Positions 22,880 to 34,499 of a DNA stretch of 64,000 bases are shown here, piece after piece. The DNA is taken from positions 8,833,755-8,897,754 of the forward strand of contig OV121091.1 in the NCBI GenBank assembly GCA_921293015.1, in the 5' to 3' direction. The position numbers and the translations under genes are program-made. Positions within the stretch are counted from its first letter, which is position 1; each line of letters starts with the position of its first letter. Source of the DNA: Phorcus lineatus. Lineage: Eukaryota; Mollusca; Gastropoda; Trochida; Trochidae. The notes beneath the pieces are model-generated. The model was not told where the DNA came from. It searched no databases and worked only from the letters and a program-made list of their open reading frames with translations.

Positions 22880-23780
22880 ACGATTCCAAGCCCTGTTGTT
22901 GACACTTCTTCACTACCTTCGCGTTCTGTCGCCTACAACGTCATGGATTTACAATTTCCAAAGAATGATAGTTCAGGTTTGTTGCAAACTTCTGCGTCAC
23001 ACATGTTCATTAAAAGTACATTAAAAGTACATTAAAATCAACCCGTTTTAATAAAACATATCATATGGTCCTTTTTAGTTTTTAGGTAGATATTAAAGAA
23101 ATAAAGTATTCATATTACCTAAACAACTGTTCTAAAGAGAATTCTTATTTCTAAAACAACCCAAGAGAAGAGACATAATTGAATTTTTAGACATTATGAG
23201 GTACAAGGTGACCAAGTTTATAAAATGAAATCCCCAATAACCAAAGCGTCTGTAAGGAAAATTTCATATTTTTGGTCCTTTTCCTATTGGGGAAAAGAAG
23301 AATTAAATAGCTAGAACGTGTCCCTTGTGAGCCATATCATGATCAGATTCTTTCACCACGGTAATCCCCACAATACGTACTGGTATTATGAGGATAATGT
23401 TCCATAACTATGTAACATGAAAAACAATTAACATAACCTTGATAAGAATAGTTTGGTCCTACATGAACATTACCGACCAACATAATCACTGACGAATAAT
23501 GTATCCATATAAAATGTTCAGATTTTGTCAAATGATTTGAAGTTGAAATTGGCATCATTTAGCAACGTATCCGTTGGTATGTATATTTGTTTGTGGTAAT
23601 TTATGTCTATGCATTAAATGATAGAATAGTCATTTGATCAATATTTTTTACTTGTCACTAAGTTGGTTTACTTCGCAAAAACAGAGACATACTGTTATTC
23701 ATTAGACACATTTCAATAGCGATCACTTTTTGAAAGAAAAAAACATTCTATATTATTTCTGTGAGTGGTTTAATGCATAG
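22880..23780. other. Spacer downstream of Wnt6
   Basis: No protein or RNA gene seen. The right end may include Wnt6 3' UTR. Confidence 0.4.
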
Positions 23781-23788
23781 AAATCCCT

Positions 23789-23794
23789 TTTATT
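23789..23794 (-). promoter_or_regulatory. Candidate polyadenylation signal of Wnt6
   Basis: AATAAA on the minus strand about 300 nt after the Wnt stop codon. It is the nearest one noted in the expected direction; such hexamers are common in AT-rich DNA. Confidence 0.3.
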
Positions 23795-24096
23795 ACAATG
23801 TTTGACAGCATAGCATTTCATTAAAAAAAAATATTTGTTATACAAAGTAATTTTTGCTATCATTTTAATCATGTAATTAACTATAATATTTGACATAAAT
23901 ATCATTTTGCACATCAGCTGTCTCATACATAAGTACCAACGTTCATATTTACACTGCTTTCATTTCATCTGAATATCTGATCAAATCCCTGTGTTATAAA
24001 GGTAATACGAGGCATCACAGGTGAATGCTTTGATAGAGTTTCCAATATCTGTACGTCAGTTTAATTCGTTGTAACCGACAAGTTGTTGATTTCTTG

Positions 24097-24558
24097 TCAG
24101 GAACAGCGATAAATGGTTTCAACTGAAACACATGTTTCACATTCCACCTCACAACACCATATAAACTGACACTTGCAGTTTTTTTTCAAAGCAACTTCGT
24201 TTCTGGTATAGCTGCGCCCACAACACAAAAGGTCACAACCACTTACACCTATTGATGACGGGTCGCACTCCCGGTGCTTTGTTCCAAGAGACCCAAAACG
24301 TTTGTTTCTTTTGCAAAAGTTAGGTGACTCTTCTGAATACACCAAATCATCTTTTGCCGGAGGTTTTATAGTATCTCCTTCTGGAATTAGTCCTTTTCCA
24401 TCGTTTGTAATTATCACCTTTGCACCTCCGTCAAACTTTTTCTTAAGAACATCACCAACTGTCCTGAACACTGGCATTTTCCTCCAGCAAGTCTTAAGTG
24501 TACAGGAACCAGACAGTCCATGGCATTTACATTCTTTTCTCATATGTCGTGTAACAGC
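24097..24558 (-). CDS. Wnt6: Wnt6-like, last coding exon
   Basis: Secreted lipid-modified Wnt ligand, C-terminal part. The exon opens after a TTTTTACTTTCAG acceptor (AG at 24559-24560) with AVTRHM and has 153 codons plus TGA (24097-24099). It contains CKCHGLSGSC, the hairpin with the serine that Porcupine acylates, then TCWRKMPVF, TNDGKGLIP, IKPP, DLVYSEESPNFC and SGCDLLCCGRSY. It ends with the cysteine-dense finger CKCQFIWCCEVECETC. KMPxFR, TNDGKxLxP and the exact join to the upstream exon favour Wnt6 over Wnt1 and Wnt3, which differ around these motifs. The frame has no lesion and all expected cysteines appear present, so it looks functional. The intron phase at its 5' end is 0. Confidence 0.92.
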   Translation of the reverse strand, partial: AVTRHMRKECKCHGLSGSCTLKTCWRKMPVFRTVGDVLKKKFDGGAKVIITNDGKGLIPEGDTIKPPAKDDLVYSEESPNFCKRNKRFGSLGTKHRECDPSSIGVSGCDLLCCGRSYTRNEVALKKNCKCQFIWCCEVECETCVSVETIYRCS

Positions 24559-26155
24559 CTGAAAGTAAAAAAATATTAAAGTTCAATTACAAAATGTAAA
24601 CTGGAGGAAAATAGTTTCACAGCGACATGTGGTAGAGAATTGTTAAGCAGTCTAATGGAAGGTGTAAAGACGAATCGTTGCAGTGGGGTTTTAGATGACA
24701 ACAAAAGAAGAAATGAAATGATTGATGACAAGAGAGACGGTGCCACGACAAAAGGCTGAAGAGAAACGCTTATTGCTTTTGGGTAAAAAGCCAATTAACA
24801 GTTGTTTTTTTCTAATTTACTATATTTCTCACTAGATTACTGCTTAAAATTTTGAAGAAAATTTTCAACCCATGTTATGTAGCTTGCTTTGAAGTTTCAG
24901 CTTAAAGGAGGCATACATGTAACTCACCTACAAAATCGAAATTGAAAAAAAAAATAGGCCAACGTGCAACGCTATTATTTAACACATGGTACCATCCCTG
25001 AAAATCGTGTTTAAATCAATCAAGTTAATACTTCAATATTGGGCGCATCAAAAACGTACAAATAAAAAAGACAAAATATAATTGCAAGCGACAACAACGG
25101 GATTTAATATTATATGATGATTAAATATAACAGACATCTCATGTTGCAAGTTGAGAACTCGGGTGACCTGCAGTTATCTCCAAAATTTGTGAGTGGAGTA
25201 TGAAGTGTATTTAATCCGATTGTCATAAGGTTTTTTTGGCAACACATCATGTTTGTCAAATCATGACAATGGCTGTTTTTAAAAATTATTTTTTCATTTA
25301 TAGACCAGTAATGAAACTTTTAAAGAAATTCAAATGATAGCAATATATGCTATCACATCTTGGTTATCACTGTCATGGATAATAAACCAAGCAAACTAAG
25401 CTACCAGTCCCGTGATTTAATTTCACATTATAATTGCATTTAGTTCTATTCGTTGGTAATCATCTTGTCAACTTTGTTGGTCATTATGGTTTCTGGACAT
25501 TTTGCCCCCTTATAATCGCAGAAATAATTATTTCATATTAGCATAATCTTACATGAAACCCAATGTCTAATTATTTATGAAAAATCCCTCATAATGACGA
25601 TAGTCAGCTATGATGTTACTTTATGGGAAATGTTGAAAAAATTAATATATCTGTTTTTGGTTTTGAATTATTGAGGTTTTGATATTTTACTTTAAAAACG
25701 AAATGAACAGATAATTTTTTTAAATCTTATGCTGAAGAAGTGTTGTGCTTGGGTTGGTGTATGATTAAGGTTGCTGAAAAGTAAAGAAATTGTTGCCTCT
25801 TTGATAAAAACAATATGAAATGGCCTGTCATTTGACACAACAGAAATCATTTAGATTCCTTATAATTCATTTATTATATCATAACATGCGCTATAAGCGT
25901 TAAAGAAGTACGTTTATCGTAAGCAGTTTTCGATGTTACTTTTTATAGAAATACGTCTAAAACGACAAATAACACAAATTCGTGAAAGTTTAAGAATTTG
26001 GTTTTAGCCTCCACCCATTATTTTTTTTATGACATTTTGATCTGAGATAACCTTATAATGGAAAAAGAATTAAGTAATTATTAACTTTCTTATTATAGAT
26101 ATATGTCTCTTTGTAAATGAGTCGGAAAAGGAACTGTTAAGACAGATTACTCATG
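24559..26155. other. Intronic spacer
   Basis: AT-rich; no element recognised over 1.6 kb. Confidence 0.4.
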
Positions 26156-26310
26156 TAAAGTAAGGTGAGTTTAGGCGATTTATGCTTTAATGCCGCTTTC
26201 AAGATCATTTAACTCAATTCACGGCCGCTTGTATTAATGCAGGGAGAAAGCGAGCAAAATGGGTATGCATTGTGTTGAAACCTGCGAACATCGACTGGAA
26301 CTAGCGTCTT
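26156..26310 (-). mobile_element. SINE, diverged copy of the one at 16010-16191
   Basis: It shares in order GCCGCTTTCAAGATCATTT, CGGCCGCTTGTATTAATGCAG, GGAGAAAGC, TATGCATTGTG, GAAACCTGCGAACATCG and CTGGAACTAGC with the L1-nested SINE. Clear target duplications were not seen and substitutions are more numerous, so this copy is probably older or from another subfamily. Confidence 0.75.
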
Positions 26311-27140
26311 CATGTTAAAGGACAAAATGTAAATCGGCTATTTGGACAATCACACGATAAATGTATGAAGGGTTTGCTAAACATGTCAAGATCCGTCGAA
26401 TAACCGGAGAGATGACCGAGTAAAAGAGTTGAGAATAAACATGTTTTCAACATATTTAAGTTATGAAAAATCGCCCGTTAAAATCTTCCAAATGAGACTC
26501 TACGGATCAGGAAGAAAGCAGACCGACATGATGAGGAAACAGACGGAAATAAAGGCATATTGACAGATAGAGAGCAGATTTTGGTATGATTCAAATTTTG
26601 GCTTCCTGCTACCAATCGACCTTTGGTGAACGTACCAGAAACATATTGGCGGTTGGCATAACCCTCATAAGATTTTCGTGGCACATTCCTGTCTTGGTGT
26701 CATATCGTCCCTTCAAGTCCTCATGGTTGACTAATTCATGTGATTTAGTAGGCCTTGTGGTTAGATTTTGGGTTAAGGTAGTCTTAGCGGGGCATGTATT
26801 GCTGACTCAAACCGCACGTGTAAGGGCGTGCGAGTTTACTTTACTAGTTTATTACTGTCTGTCAGGCAGGTCGCTCACAATTGTCTTTTCTCGCCGCTTG
26901 CGAGCGGTCGACAAGTCTTTAAAGGGGGGAGGTGAAGGTCACAATGGCGTGAACAAATGTTTTTTGAGCTCCGGGAATGTGAAAATCTTAAACTTTGAAG
27001 GAACTTTTAAAGGTTACATACTGCATTGATACCATATACAGTCTTGCAGATCACAATGTAAGTGAGTTTGAAACTTTAATCGTCTATTAGCATTAGATAG
27101 ACATACTTGTGAAACAGTAAGAGAACACAACACAAACAAA
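26311..27140. other. Intronic spacer
   Basis: A 147-codon plus-strand frame (26586-27029) has no recognisable domain and no supporting signals. It is treated as chance. Confidence 0.4.
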
Positions 27141-27882
27141 ATGGGGACTTGTTCACAAGGCCCGTTAGTTGGCACACGATCCTCGACAAATACTCATATT
27201 GAGCTAGTGAGCCTGACATGATCACTTTGCTCGATATCAAAGAACTTATACTGACCTCTAAGAGAAACCTTTCCAAAAAATTGAATGCGTAGATTCAAAT
27301 TTACAAGAGGCCATCTCTAAAATTGAAGCTGACGTAGCCAATGTAAAATCTATGGTTGACAATGCTGAACAATCACTAGAAATGCATTCAAAGGAACCCG
27401 AATCTCTTAAAGAATCCATAAATGCTGTACGTGCTGACTCAAACAGGAGGCAATTATGAAAGAATTACCTGAGAGAAAGTCAAACCTCTTGTTCAACGGA
27501 ATTCCTGAAAAGAGAAATGAAGATCCGGAATCAGTGATTCGAAATGTTCTAAATAGAAACCTGAATCCTCTGAAAGAGCTAATCGAATCTGCTTCAAATG
27601 GGTCCACAGATTGCCTAAACCGAGATACAACGTCAGAGAAATAACCAGACCCCCACGATCATCGCATCTTTCGTATCCCTAGCTGACCGCGACAACGTTT
27701 TGAAAGCCCTCTATGGTTCACAATTGATCATTCAAACAGACCTCCCAATCAGCATAAAGAGGATCAGATCTTTTTTAAACAGAATAGCATATGAACTAAG
27801 AACACTCGACAAAGTCTACACACGCATAAGAATAAAGGGGATAGACCTGGTTCTTGAGAAAAAACTTCCAAATGAACCATAA
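27141..27882 (+). pseudogene. L1/Tx1-like ORF1 fragment, frameshifted
   Basis: Starting near ATG 27141, three frames must be joined. A coiled-coil stretch (LQEAISKIEADVANVKSMV) from 27289 is followed by an RRM-like core (KSNLLFNGIPE, 27480 on) and a C-terminal domain (IIQTDLPISIKRIRSFLNR) ending at the stop 27880-27882. The last part aligns in style with the ORF1 end at about 12000-12130 (IRTDLPVKLKKYRGKLASIA). No matching ORF2 follows; the next LINE belongs to another clade. Confidence 0.75.
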
Positions 27883-28311
27883 ACAGCCAGGAGGCAAGGG
27901 CCTGTAACCATTCGGGAGACCCTAAAGCGCTAGCAGTACTGATACTTGAAATAAATGTGAAAAAGATGCAAAACATATGTACAAGATACATATAAACATA
28001 GTACAAGGTATATAGGATAACAATCAACTAATCTATTATAGTAGACCAGTATTCATTAAACGTCAACAATCTTATATGTTGATTAGATAATTTTGAGAAT
28101 TGCTATGGAATACCAAAAAGCTTACTACATTAACCCAAAAGAAACATGAGTAATCTTCATGAAGTCATACTATATTGACAGTGTATTAGAGTGTAGAACA
28201 ATTATTTTTAATTATTAATTAAGAAATTATTAGGAACAGCCAAATATGTATTAATATCATGAAGAATATTGCATGAATTTGTGAACCACAAATTGAAAGA
28301 AAATGTAAAAT
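27883..28311. other. Spacer
   Basis: AT-rich; no feature recognised. Confidence 0.4.
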
Positions 28312-29972
28312 GTGGATGTGAAAATCTGCTGTATTTGGACATTGTACAAGGGATCTTACCATTGTCCTCCAATCAACAACCCAAGCTCACTGGCTAAAAT
28401 ACTGACCACGGCTGTTTGCAACTCAAGCCAGCTGATTGATTTCAATTCTAGATTTGGGAGAAGACAATGTATTGACCCAGGAGTCTTGCATCATCTGAGG
28501 GAACTTAACATAAGTGTGACCAAGCCCACTCAAAGGAGAAAACGAAAACACTTTTCAGTATTAAACAACAGTAAAAGTGGACCCGGTTCTAACAATCATA
28601 GTCCAATGCTTATTCACCCAAAGGTAAAAGTTGAAGATACACTTAAAGCCTTATGGAATGCACAGTCAGTGAAAAATACCACTACTGACTACATTTTAGA
28701 ATCAAATACTGATATCTCATACTTCACAGAGACCTGGTTGCTTCCCAGTGGAGACTCGTCAAAGATCAATGAACTGATACCACCTGGCTATAAATTCAAA
28801 CATGAACCACGTCTGCACAGGAGGGGCGGTGGCGTTGGTGTCATTTACAAAGACCATCTGTGTATATCCTTTCCTAATCGAAAAGTCAGCTATTCAACAT
28901 TCGAAACCATGTTTTCGGTGATCTCAAATGGGAAGAAAACCCTTAAGGTCTACTCTATATATAGACCTCCTCCATCAAAAGTAAATCAAACACTGACTTC
29001 TGTGAGGAATTTTCCAACTTTTGCACATCTCTCCACACAAAATCGGAGTCGGTCATAGTAATGGGCGACTTTAATGTACATTTCAATTCAAGAAATAACC
29101 CAACCACAAGTAAGTTGCCTAAAGTCACTGATACTCTTGATCTTCAACAGCTTATCTATGAGCCAACTCACAGATCAGGCAATATCATAGATTGGGTAGT
29201 TGCCAAAGATCTGTCTCTTGTTTAAAGTGTACGGGTAACTGATATACAATTGTCGGATCATTTCCTTATAACCTGTCACCTAAACTTTGCTCGACCTGAA
29301 CAGCAAAAGAAATGCGTTCAAATTCAGAACTGCAAATCCGTTGACGTTGATAAATTCAGATGTGATTTTGAACAGTCAGATCTCTGCGCTAACTCTACTG
29401 ATGATGTCAGGAAATTGGTCGAGCTTTTCAACTCAACACTTACAACCGTGTTAGATAAACAAGCAACGCCCAAGGTGAAGGCTGTGTTTCCTCAGGATGA
29501 AGCACTATGGTACACAGCTGAGGTCCTACATGAGAAACCTTTGCGTCATACGGCAGAGCAGAGATGATGGAAGTCCAGTCTTGGAGTTGATCGCCACATC
29601 TACAATGCTCCTCGAAACGCTGCGAATAAATGCATGAAGAAAGCGAGGTCAGAATTCATACGGGATGAAATAGCAAAGAATTCACAAAATCCAAGAGCGC
29701 TGTTCTCTACATTAAACATCTTGTTGGGCAAGAAGCAGGAGATGAGTATGCCGCAAGGAAACTCATCTGATATCGCTTTCAACACATTCTTCACTGAAAA
29801 GATTGAGAGACTGACCTAAACTGTGTCCTGAACAACATCACGCTGTCGACTCAGGAAAGGTTGGTATGCTTGTGTTGTTAGATCTGTCCGCCGCATTCGA
29901 CACCATCGACCAAAGTAAACTAATACAACGTCTCCGGCATGAATAGGGACTCACTGGTACTGTCCTTGAATG

Positions 29973-32030
29973 GTTTGCATGGCGAAACCGATTTGTGGTG
30001 GTTTGCCGTTTTTCAAGGGAAGTAACTCCAAAGAGCTATCAGTTTGTTTACGTACTCGCGCTCGCGTGGTCGGTATGTTGTCTCAAAGCTTTGATGCATT
30101 TTTTTGGGGAAAATCAATAAATAAACAGGTACGGTCTGATAATTGTTAGTTTGTCAAACAATATCGGCTTCATATTAAAAGACTGTAGTGTACGTGGACC
30201 CACTGACTTCATATCATTGTACTAAGATGATGACAAGTCTCGGGCCCTCATTTCAAGAAAACAAACAAGTGTAATTTTAATATGAAACTGGAAGTCAAAA
30301 CCTGGTCAACACTAGTATAAGAGAAATACTAATGAACAGGTGCCCTTAAGTTTTATTTTTCAAATTAATTTAAACATTTTCTCCTTGTCGTTATAAATAT
30401 TTTTCCATCAACATTTAAGAGGGAAGATCTGCATTTTCTTTTGGACCAGGCTAGTATGAATTAGATTCTAATATTTATGTTTTAGTGTAATATTTCAAAT
30501 GTGGGTCCTCTGTTGTCAATCTCCTATAAGCGACAAACTAAGGGGGCCCACATTTTAAAAACCCATGAAATCATGTACTGATATTAATTAACAGATTCTA
30601 ATCTTGATGTTTTATGTGTATATATTGTGGGCCCTCTTGTCATTCTACTATAAAGAAAAAAAAGGGGGCCCACATTTAAAAAAAGCATAAAATCATGATG
30701 TAAATAGAGAAAATATGGATTCTAAAATGTTGAGAATTTTAAATTTTTATTTCGATTTTGAGGGGAACAAAACTGTTAGATTAATTGAATTTAAGAAAAC
30801 AAGAAAGGTATTTGAGAACTTATATTAAATGATTAGTTCGATGAAATCTTACCTGCTTGATTTTATTGAGATATTTCCATCAACAATTAAAAATTCCTTA
30901 ACTGCATTTTCTTATATAATGGGGTACACTGGTATTTATAAACAGAATCTAGTGCGTTTTGTTTAATATCTTAAATGTGGGCCCTCTTTTGTCAGTCTCA
31001 TCTTAGAAGCAACCAAATTAGGGGGCCCGCATTTCAAGGAACCCTCAAATCATGTGGTACTGATATAAACAGATTCTAATATTTATGTCTTTGTGTAATA
31101 TTTTAAATGTGGGCCCTCTTTTATCAGTCACCTACAAGCCACAAAATTAGGGGGCCCACATTTTAAAAACTATAAAATCATGATTTTGATACAGAAAATG
31201 TGTATTTAACATGTTAAGATATACAAATTTTTATTTTCATATTGAGGGGAACAAAACAATTAAATCAATTGAATTTTAAGAAAACATGATAGCATGGTGT
31301 TTTGGATTTTATTGAGATGTTTCCATCAACACTTTAAAAAGTCCTGAACTGCATTTTCTTTTACACTGGTATAAACAGATTCTGATGGTTTTTGTTTCAT
31401 ATTTGAAATGTGGGCCCACTTTTGTCTAGTCTCAATCGTAGATGGAATCCACGCTCAATCGCAAGTTTGTCCTGACCTTGTATCAAATGCATCAACCAAT
31501 CAACGTATACGGATGATCCATGATCCCTGACCTGACCTTCTTTTGACCAATGAGAAAGCCCTGCTAGTTGCTATGGCTGAGTACACGATCGTCCTTCTCT
31601 CAGTCGGCCAAAAATAACTTGGATCAACTTTACTTCGTAGAATAGTTCCAATAGTGTACTTATTTATTGAAATAATGTCGTAGTTGATCCTAAAAAAAAA
31701 TGTGGGGGCATTACATAATACGTTTAAAGTTATTTAGCTTCAGAAACTGTCTCGTGAGAAATGTACTCGTTATGGCCTCTATAAGGAGCGAAAGAAGGGG
31801 GACCACATTTGAGATAATCTTATCTTGATGGGAAATAACCATGAAAATTATTTACACCAAAATGGAATTCCTTAGTAATATTTTATGAAAAGATCGGCAA
31901 ATTAGAATCATAGATATCGGACTTTACAGCAGGGATTCGAAACCAAATTGGTTAGCTTCTAGATGAACCGCACGAGTTATTTCCCTTGCAAAAGGGCCAA
32001 CCACCACTAATGCGGTTTCGCCGTTTGCAT
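29973..32030. mobile_element. Non-autonomous DNA transposon, 2042 bp, 8-bp target duplication
   Basis: GTTTGCAT occurs at 29973-29980 and 32023-32030. The insert 29981-32022 begins GGCGAAACCG and ends CGGTTTCGCC. The terminal inverted repeats extend about 49 bp, with one gap and five mismatches, and include CAAGGGAARTAACTC. Excision restores the RT reading frame of the host LINE (EWFASYLIGRSQYVHI), so the boundaries are secure. No transposase was found; the interior is tandem repeats with GGGCCC hairpins. An 8-bp duplication suits hAT, P, Zisupton or related superfamilies, but the GGC terminus fits none clearly. Confidence 0.92.
30411..31440. repeat. Internal ~450-bp tandem repeats of the DNA transposon
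   Basis: TTTCCATCAACA, followed by CTGCATTTTCTT and CAGATTCTAAT-like text, recurs at about 30413, 30875 and 31321 (spacings about 462 and 446). The first two units each hold two GGGCCC hairpins and an AGGGGAACAAAAC block; the third unit is partial. Confidence 0.8.
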
Positions 32031-33034
32031 CATACTTGATCGGGAGATCCCAGTATGTCCATATCAATGATGCTGTGTCACCTAACAGTGCACTTTGCTT
32101 CGGCGTCCCACAGGGCTCTGTTCTGGGATGGATACTGTTTGTTATGTACACTCGTTCACAAGGCACACTTATCTCTGAACAGCACGTTTTTTAGGCAGTC
32201 AACTGACAATTTTGATCTTGATCCCTCTTGTCGATCAATGACCCGCCTCAAAATGGAAACTTGTCTCACTTCCGTAAAGTCCTGTATGACATCTAACTTC
32301 TTGAAGTTAAACAAAGATAAAACTGAAACTCTCCTGATTGCTCCTAAACCTCTACTGAAAACATGCACTCTGCAAGATATCTCTGTTGGATCTGAAAGAG
32401 TTGCTTTCTCTACGACTGAAAAAAGCCTCGGTGTACATCTTGATTCCGGCCTTGAAATAGATTCTCAGTAATCTTTGTAGAGTATGCCACTTTCACATCA
32501 GGAACATAGGCAATATCCGCCAACTCATCACAAGAGGTACAGCAGCTCTCCTCACAAGATCACTCATCCTACCACGCATTGATTACTGCAACAGCCTTCT
32601 TTGTGTAATTTAAAATTATTTTTTTATTGTCTTCAAAAGATACAAAATACTGCCGCCCGCATTGTTTCTAGATCCCCTAAATCTGCCCATATCAAACCTG
32701 TTTTAAATTCACTTCACTGGCTACGCATTCAAGAAAGAATTGACTTTAAAATGCTGTGCCTAACCTACCAATCTGTCAGTCATACTGCTCCGATATACCT
32801 ACAGAAGTAAGTGTCAACAATAGCAACAGACTCGTTCCTTATGCTCAAACAGTCAACACCTGCTCCAAGTTCCAAAAATCAAACTTAAATCATTCGCTGG
32901 CCGCTCCTTTGACTATAATGCTGTCATTCTCTGAAACTCTCTTCCGATAGACTGAAAGACTGCTTCCTTACTGAACATGTTAATACCTAAAGTTTTTATG
33001 TTGTATATATGTATCATCCCAACTGCGGATCAGC

Positions 33035-33101
33035 CCCATCTTAAGATGGGACGCGTCCCAACTTGGGATTCCAAGTTGGGACGTCCCATCTTGAGATGGG
33101 A
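33035..33101. repeat. Cluster of three adjacent palindromes
   Basis: CCCATCTTAAGATGGG (33035-33050, perfect) is followed by CGTCCCAACTTGG-GATT-CCAAGTTGGGACG (33054-33083, perfect 13-bp arms) and TCCCATCT-TG-AGATGGGA (33084-33101). GGGACG and its complement recur throughout. It sits just after the CR1a LINE end. Confidence 0.85.
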
Positions 33102-33124
33102 CGAGGGATACTAAAACATGTTAA

Positions 33125-34470
33125 TAATATTCATATCAAATGAATTTTATTGTTTATGCATACACAGCTGTTTACAGTTCTATAGATACCTTTCACTGCT
33201 CCTAACATCCGAGGGCTTATCCTAAAATCTTCTAGTTTGATAAATGATAATTCCCTTTCCACACGATCGTAGTCTTTATGAAAATCAATAAAGGCAGTGA
33301 ATGTAGACAGTTTCCTCTGCTTCCTAGATTCGATGATATTTGTGAGGGTTGACAGCTGGTCGACTGTAGACCCCCTTCCTGAAACCGTTCTGTTCATCTG
33401 CTTTTAAACAATTTTCTTCTATCCATTTTGACAATCGATAGTTCAACACATCTTGCGGGTACTGTTTCTGAGAACCTCTATAGGGATTTCATCGACTCAG
33501 GTTGCCTTTCCGGTCGTCATCTTAGAGATAGCATAATCTATCTCTTGAAGAGAGGCATCAGTATTCTGATCTTCACTTCTACACACACGAGTTTGTTTCG
33601 CTTTATCGAGGTTCAACAATTCTTGAAAATGTAGTTTCCAGTTTTTCTATGTTACTATTAAATTTATCGCCTGTTTTAACTTCAATTGGTGTTCTAATTC
33701 TTACTTTCAAAACCAATACCGACCTTGCCTATTTCTTTCCAGAAAGCAGACTGGTTACAATGTGAAGTATTATCCAAGTTATTCAATGTTTCCTCTACAA
33801 ACAACCTCTTTGCCCACTGAACACTTTTATCAAAATCTTTCTCTTAGCCACGAACTCGACTTTAAGCTTTGCTTTGATAGTAGGCTTGGATCCTTCTGTG
33901 TCGCATGTTTCATTCCATAGTGTGTTTAATTCTTTAGTCCACCATGGAATGCCCACTCGTCGTTTCTTGTTATTAACAGCTGTCATTATCACAAGTCGTC
34001 TTGATTTATGATGCTATTAGAAGAATTAAAAGTCTTTTTCAAACCATCTTGAATAGATAATCCCTCTTATAATTTCCCAATTATTTCGCGCACTTTGTTT
34101 AAATTATGGTCCTTACACATAAAGTCTTTAGGTATGTTCTCCGTGTCCACCTTAATCTAACTGAGGGATTTGACTGATTACTCGCGTCCTCCTGGTTAAC
34201 GATGTGGGGGGCGTTCCAGTATCCACGTCAGTAAGGAATGATCAGGAATAACACTAGAGAGGCCTATAATGTCAAAAACAGTGCTTTTGTCATGAAATTC
34301 GCTTGTTTTGGTAACACTGAAGTCCAAAAATCATCAAACATTTCTTGAACTAGGCAGTGTTTTTTTAGTTGATACACATGTAAAATCGTTTCTCAATGAG
34401 TTCTATGCACATATTGGCATTTCTGCAAAATTCACACAATAACTCACTATGCCGATTTACCCAACATGTA
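33125..34470 (-). pseudogene. LINE-D: degraded APE-type LINE fragment, antisense
   Basis: Minus frames give RT motif A in AFIDFHKDYDRVERELSF (about 33260-33300), a following VKGIYRTVNSCVCINN block, and upstream the linker IPWWTKELNTLWNE (about 33930). Sequence between them is in broken frames. The motif order and linker resemble LINE-A. Motif C and the 3' end are missing, so both ends are truncated. Confidence 0.7.
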
Positions 34471-34499
34471 CTTATTTATTAATCCCTTTTATTCATCCA

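Larger units (their letters stand above)
28312..33030 (+). pseudogene. LINE-CR1a: CR1/Rex1-like retrotransposon split by a DNA transposon
   Basis: An N-terminal leader (VLHHLRELNISVTKPTQRRK) is followed by endonuclease: WNAQSVKNKT-like start, FTETWL (catalytic Glu), GGGVGVIYK, YRPPPSK, MGDFNVHF at about 29060, IIDWVV and LSDHF at about 29250. RT motif A, LLDLSAAFDTID, lies at about 29880-29915; most RT before it is deleted. A 2042-bp insertion sits at 29981-32022. Then come VPQGSVLGW (about 32105), KLNKDKTETLL, QKIQNTAARIV and the C-terminal LNSLHWLRIQERIDFKML. Stops and shifts are many and the YADD block is lost. Same family type as 39945-43080. Confidence 0.85.

Noticed and set aside
26586-27029. 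147-codon plus-strand ORF
   Set aside because: No domain, no splice or promoter context and no repetition; chance frame in a slightly GC-richer stretch.
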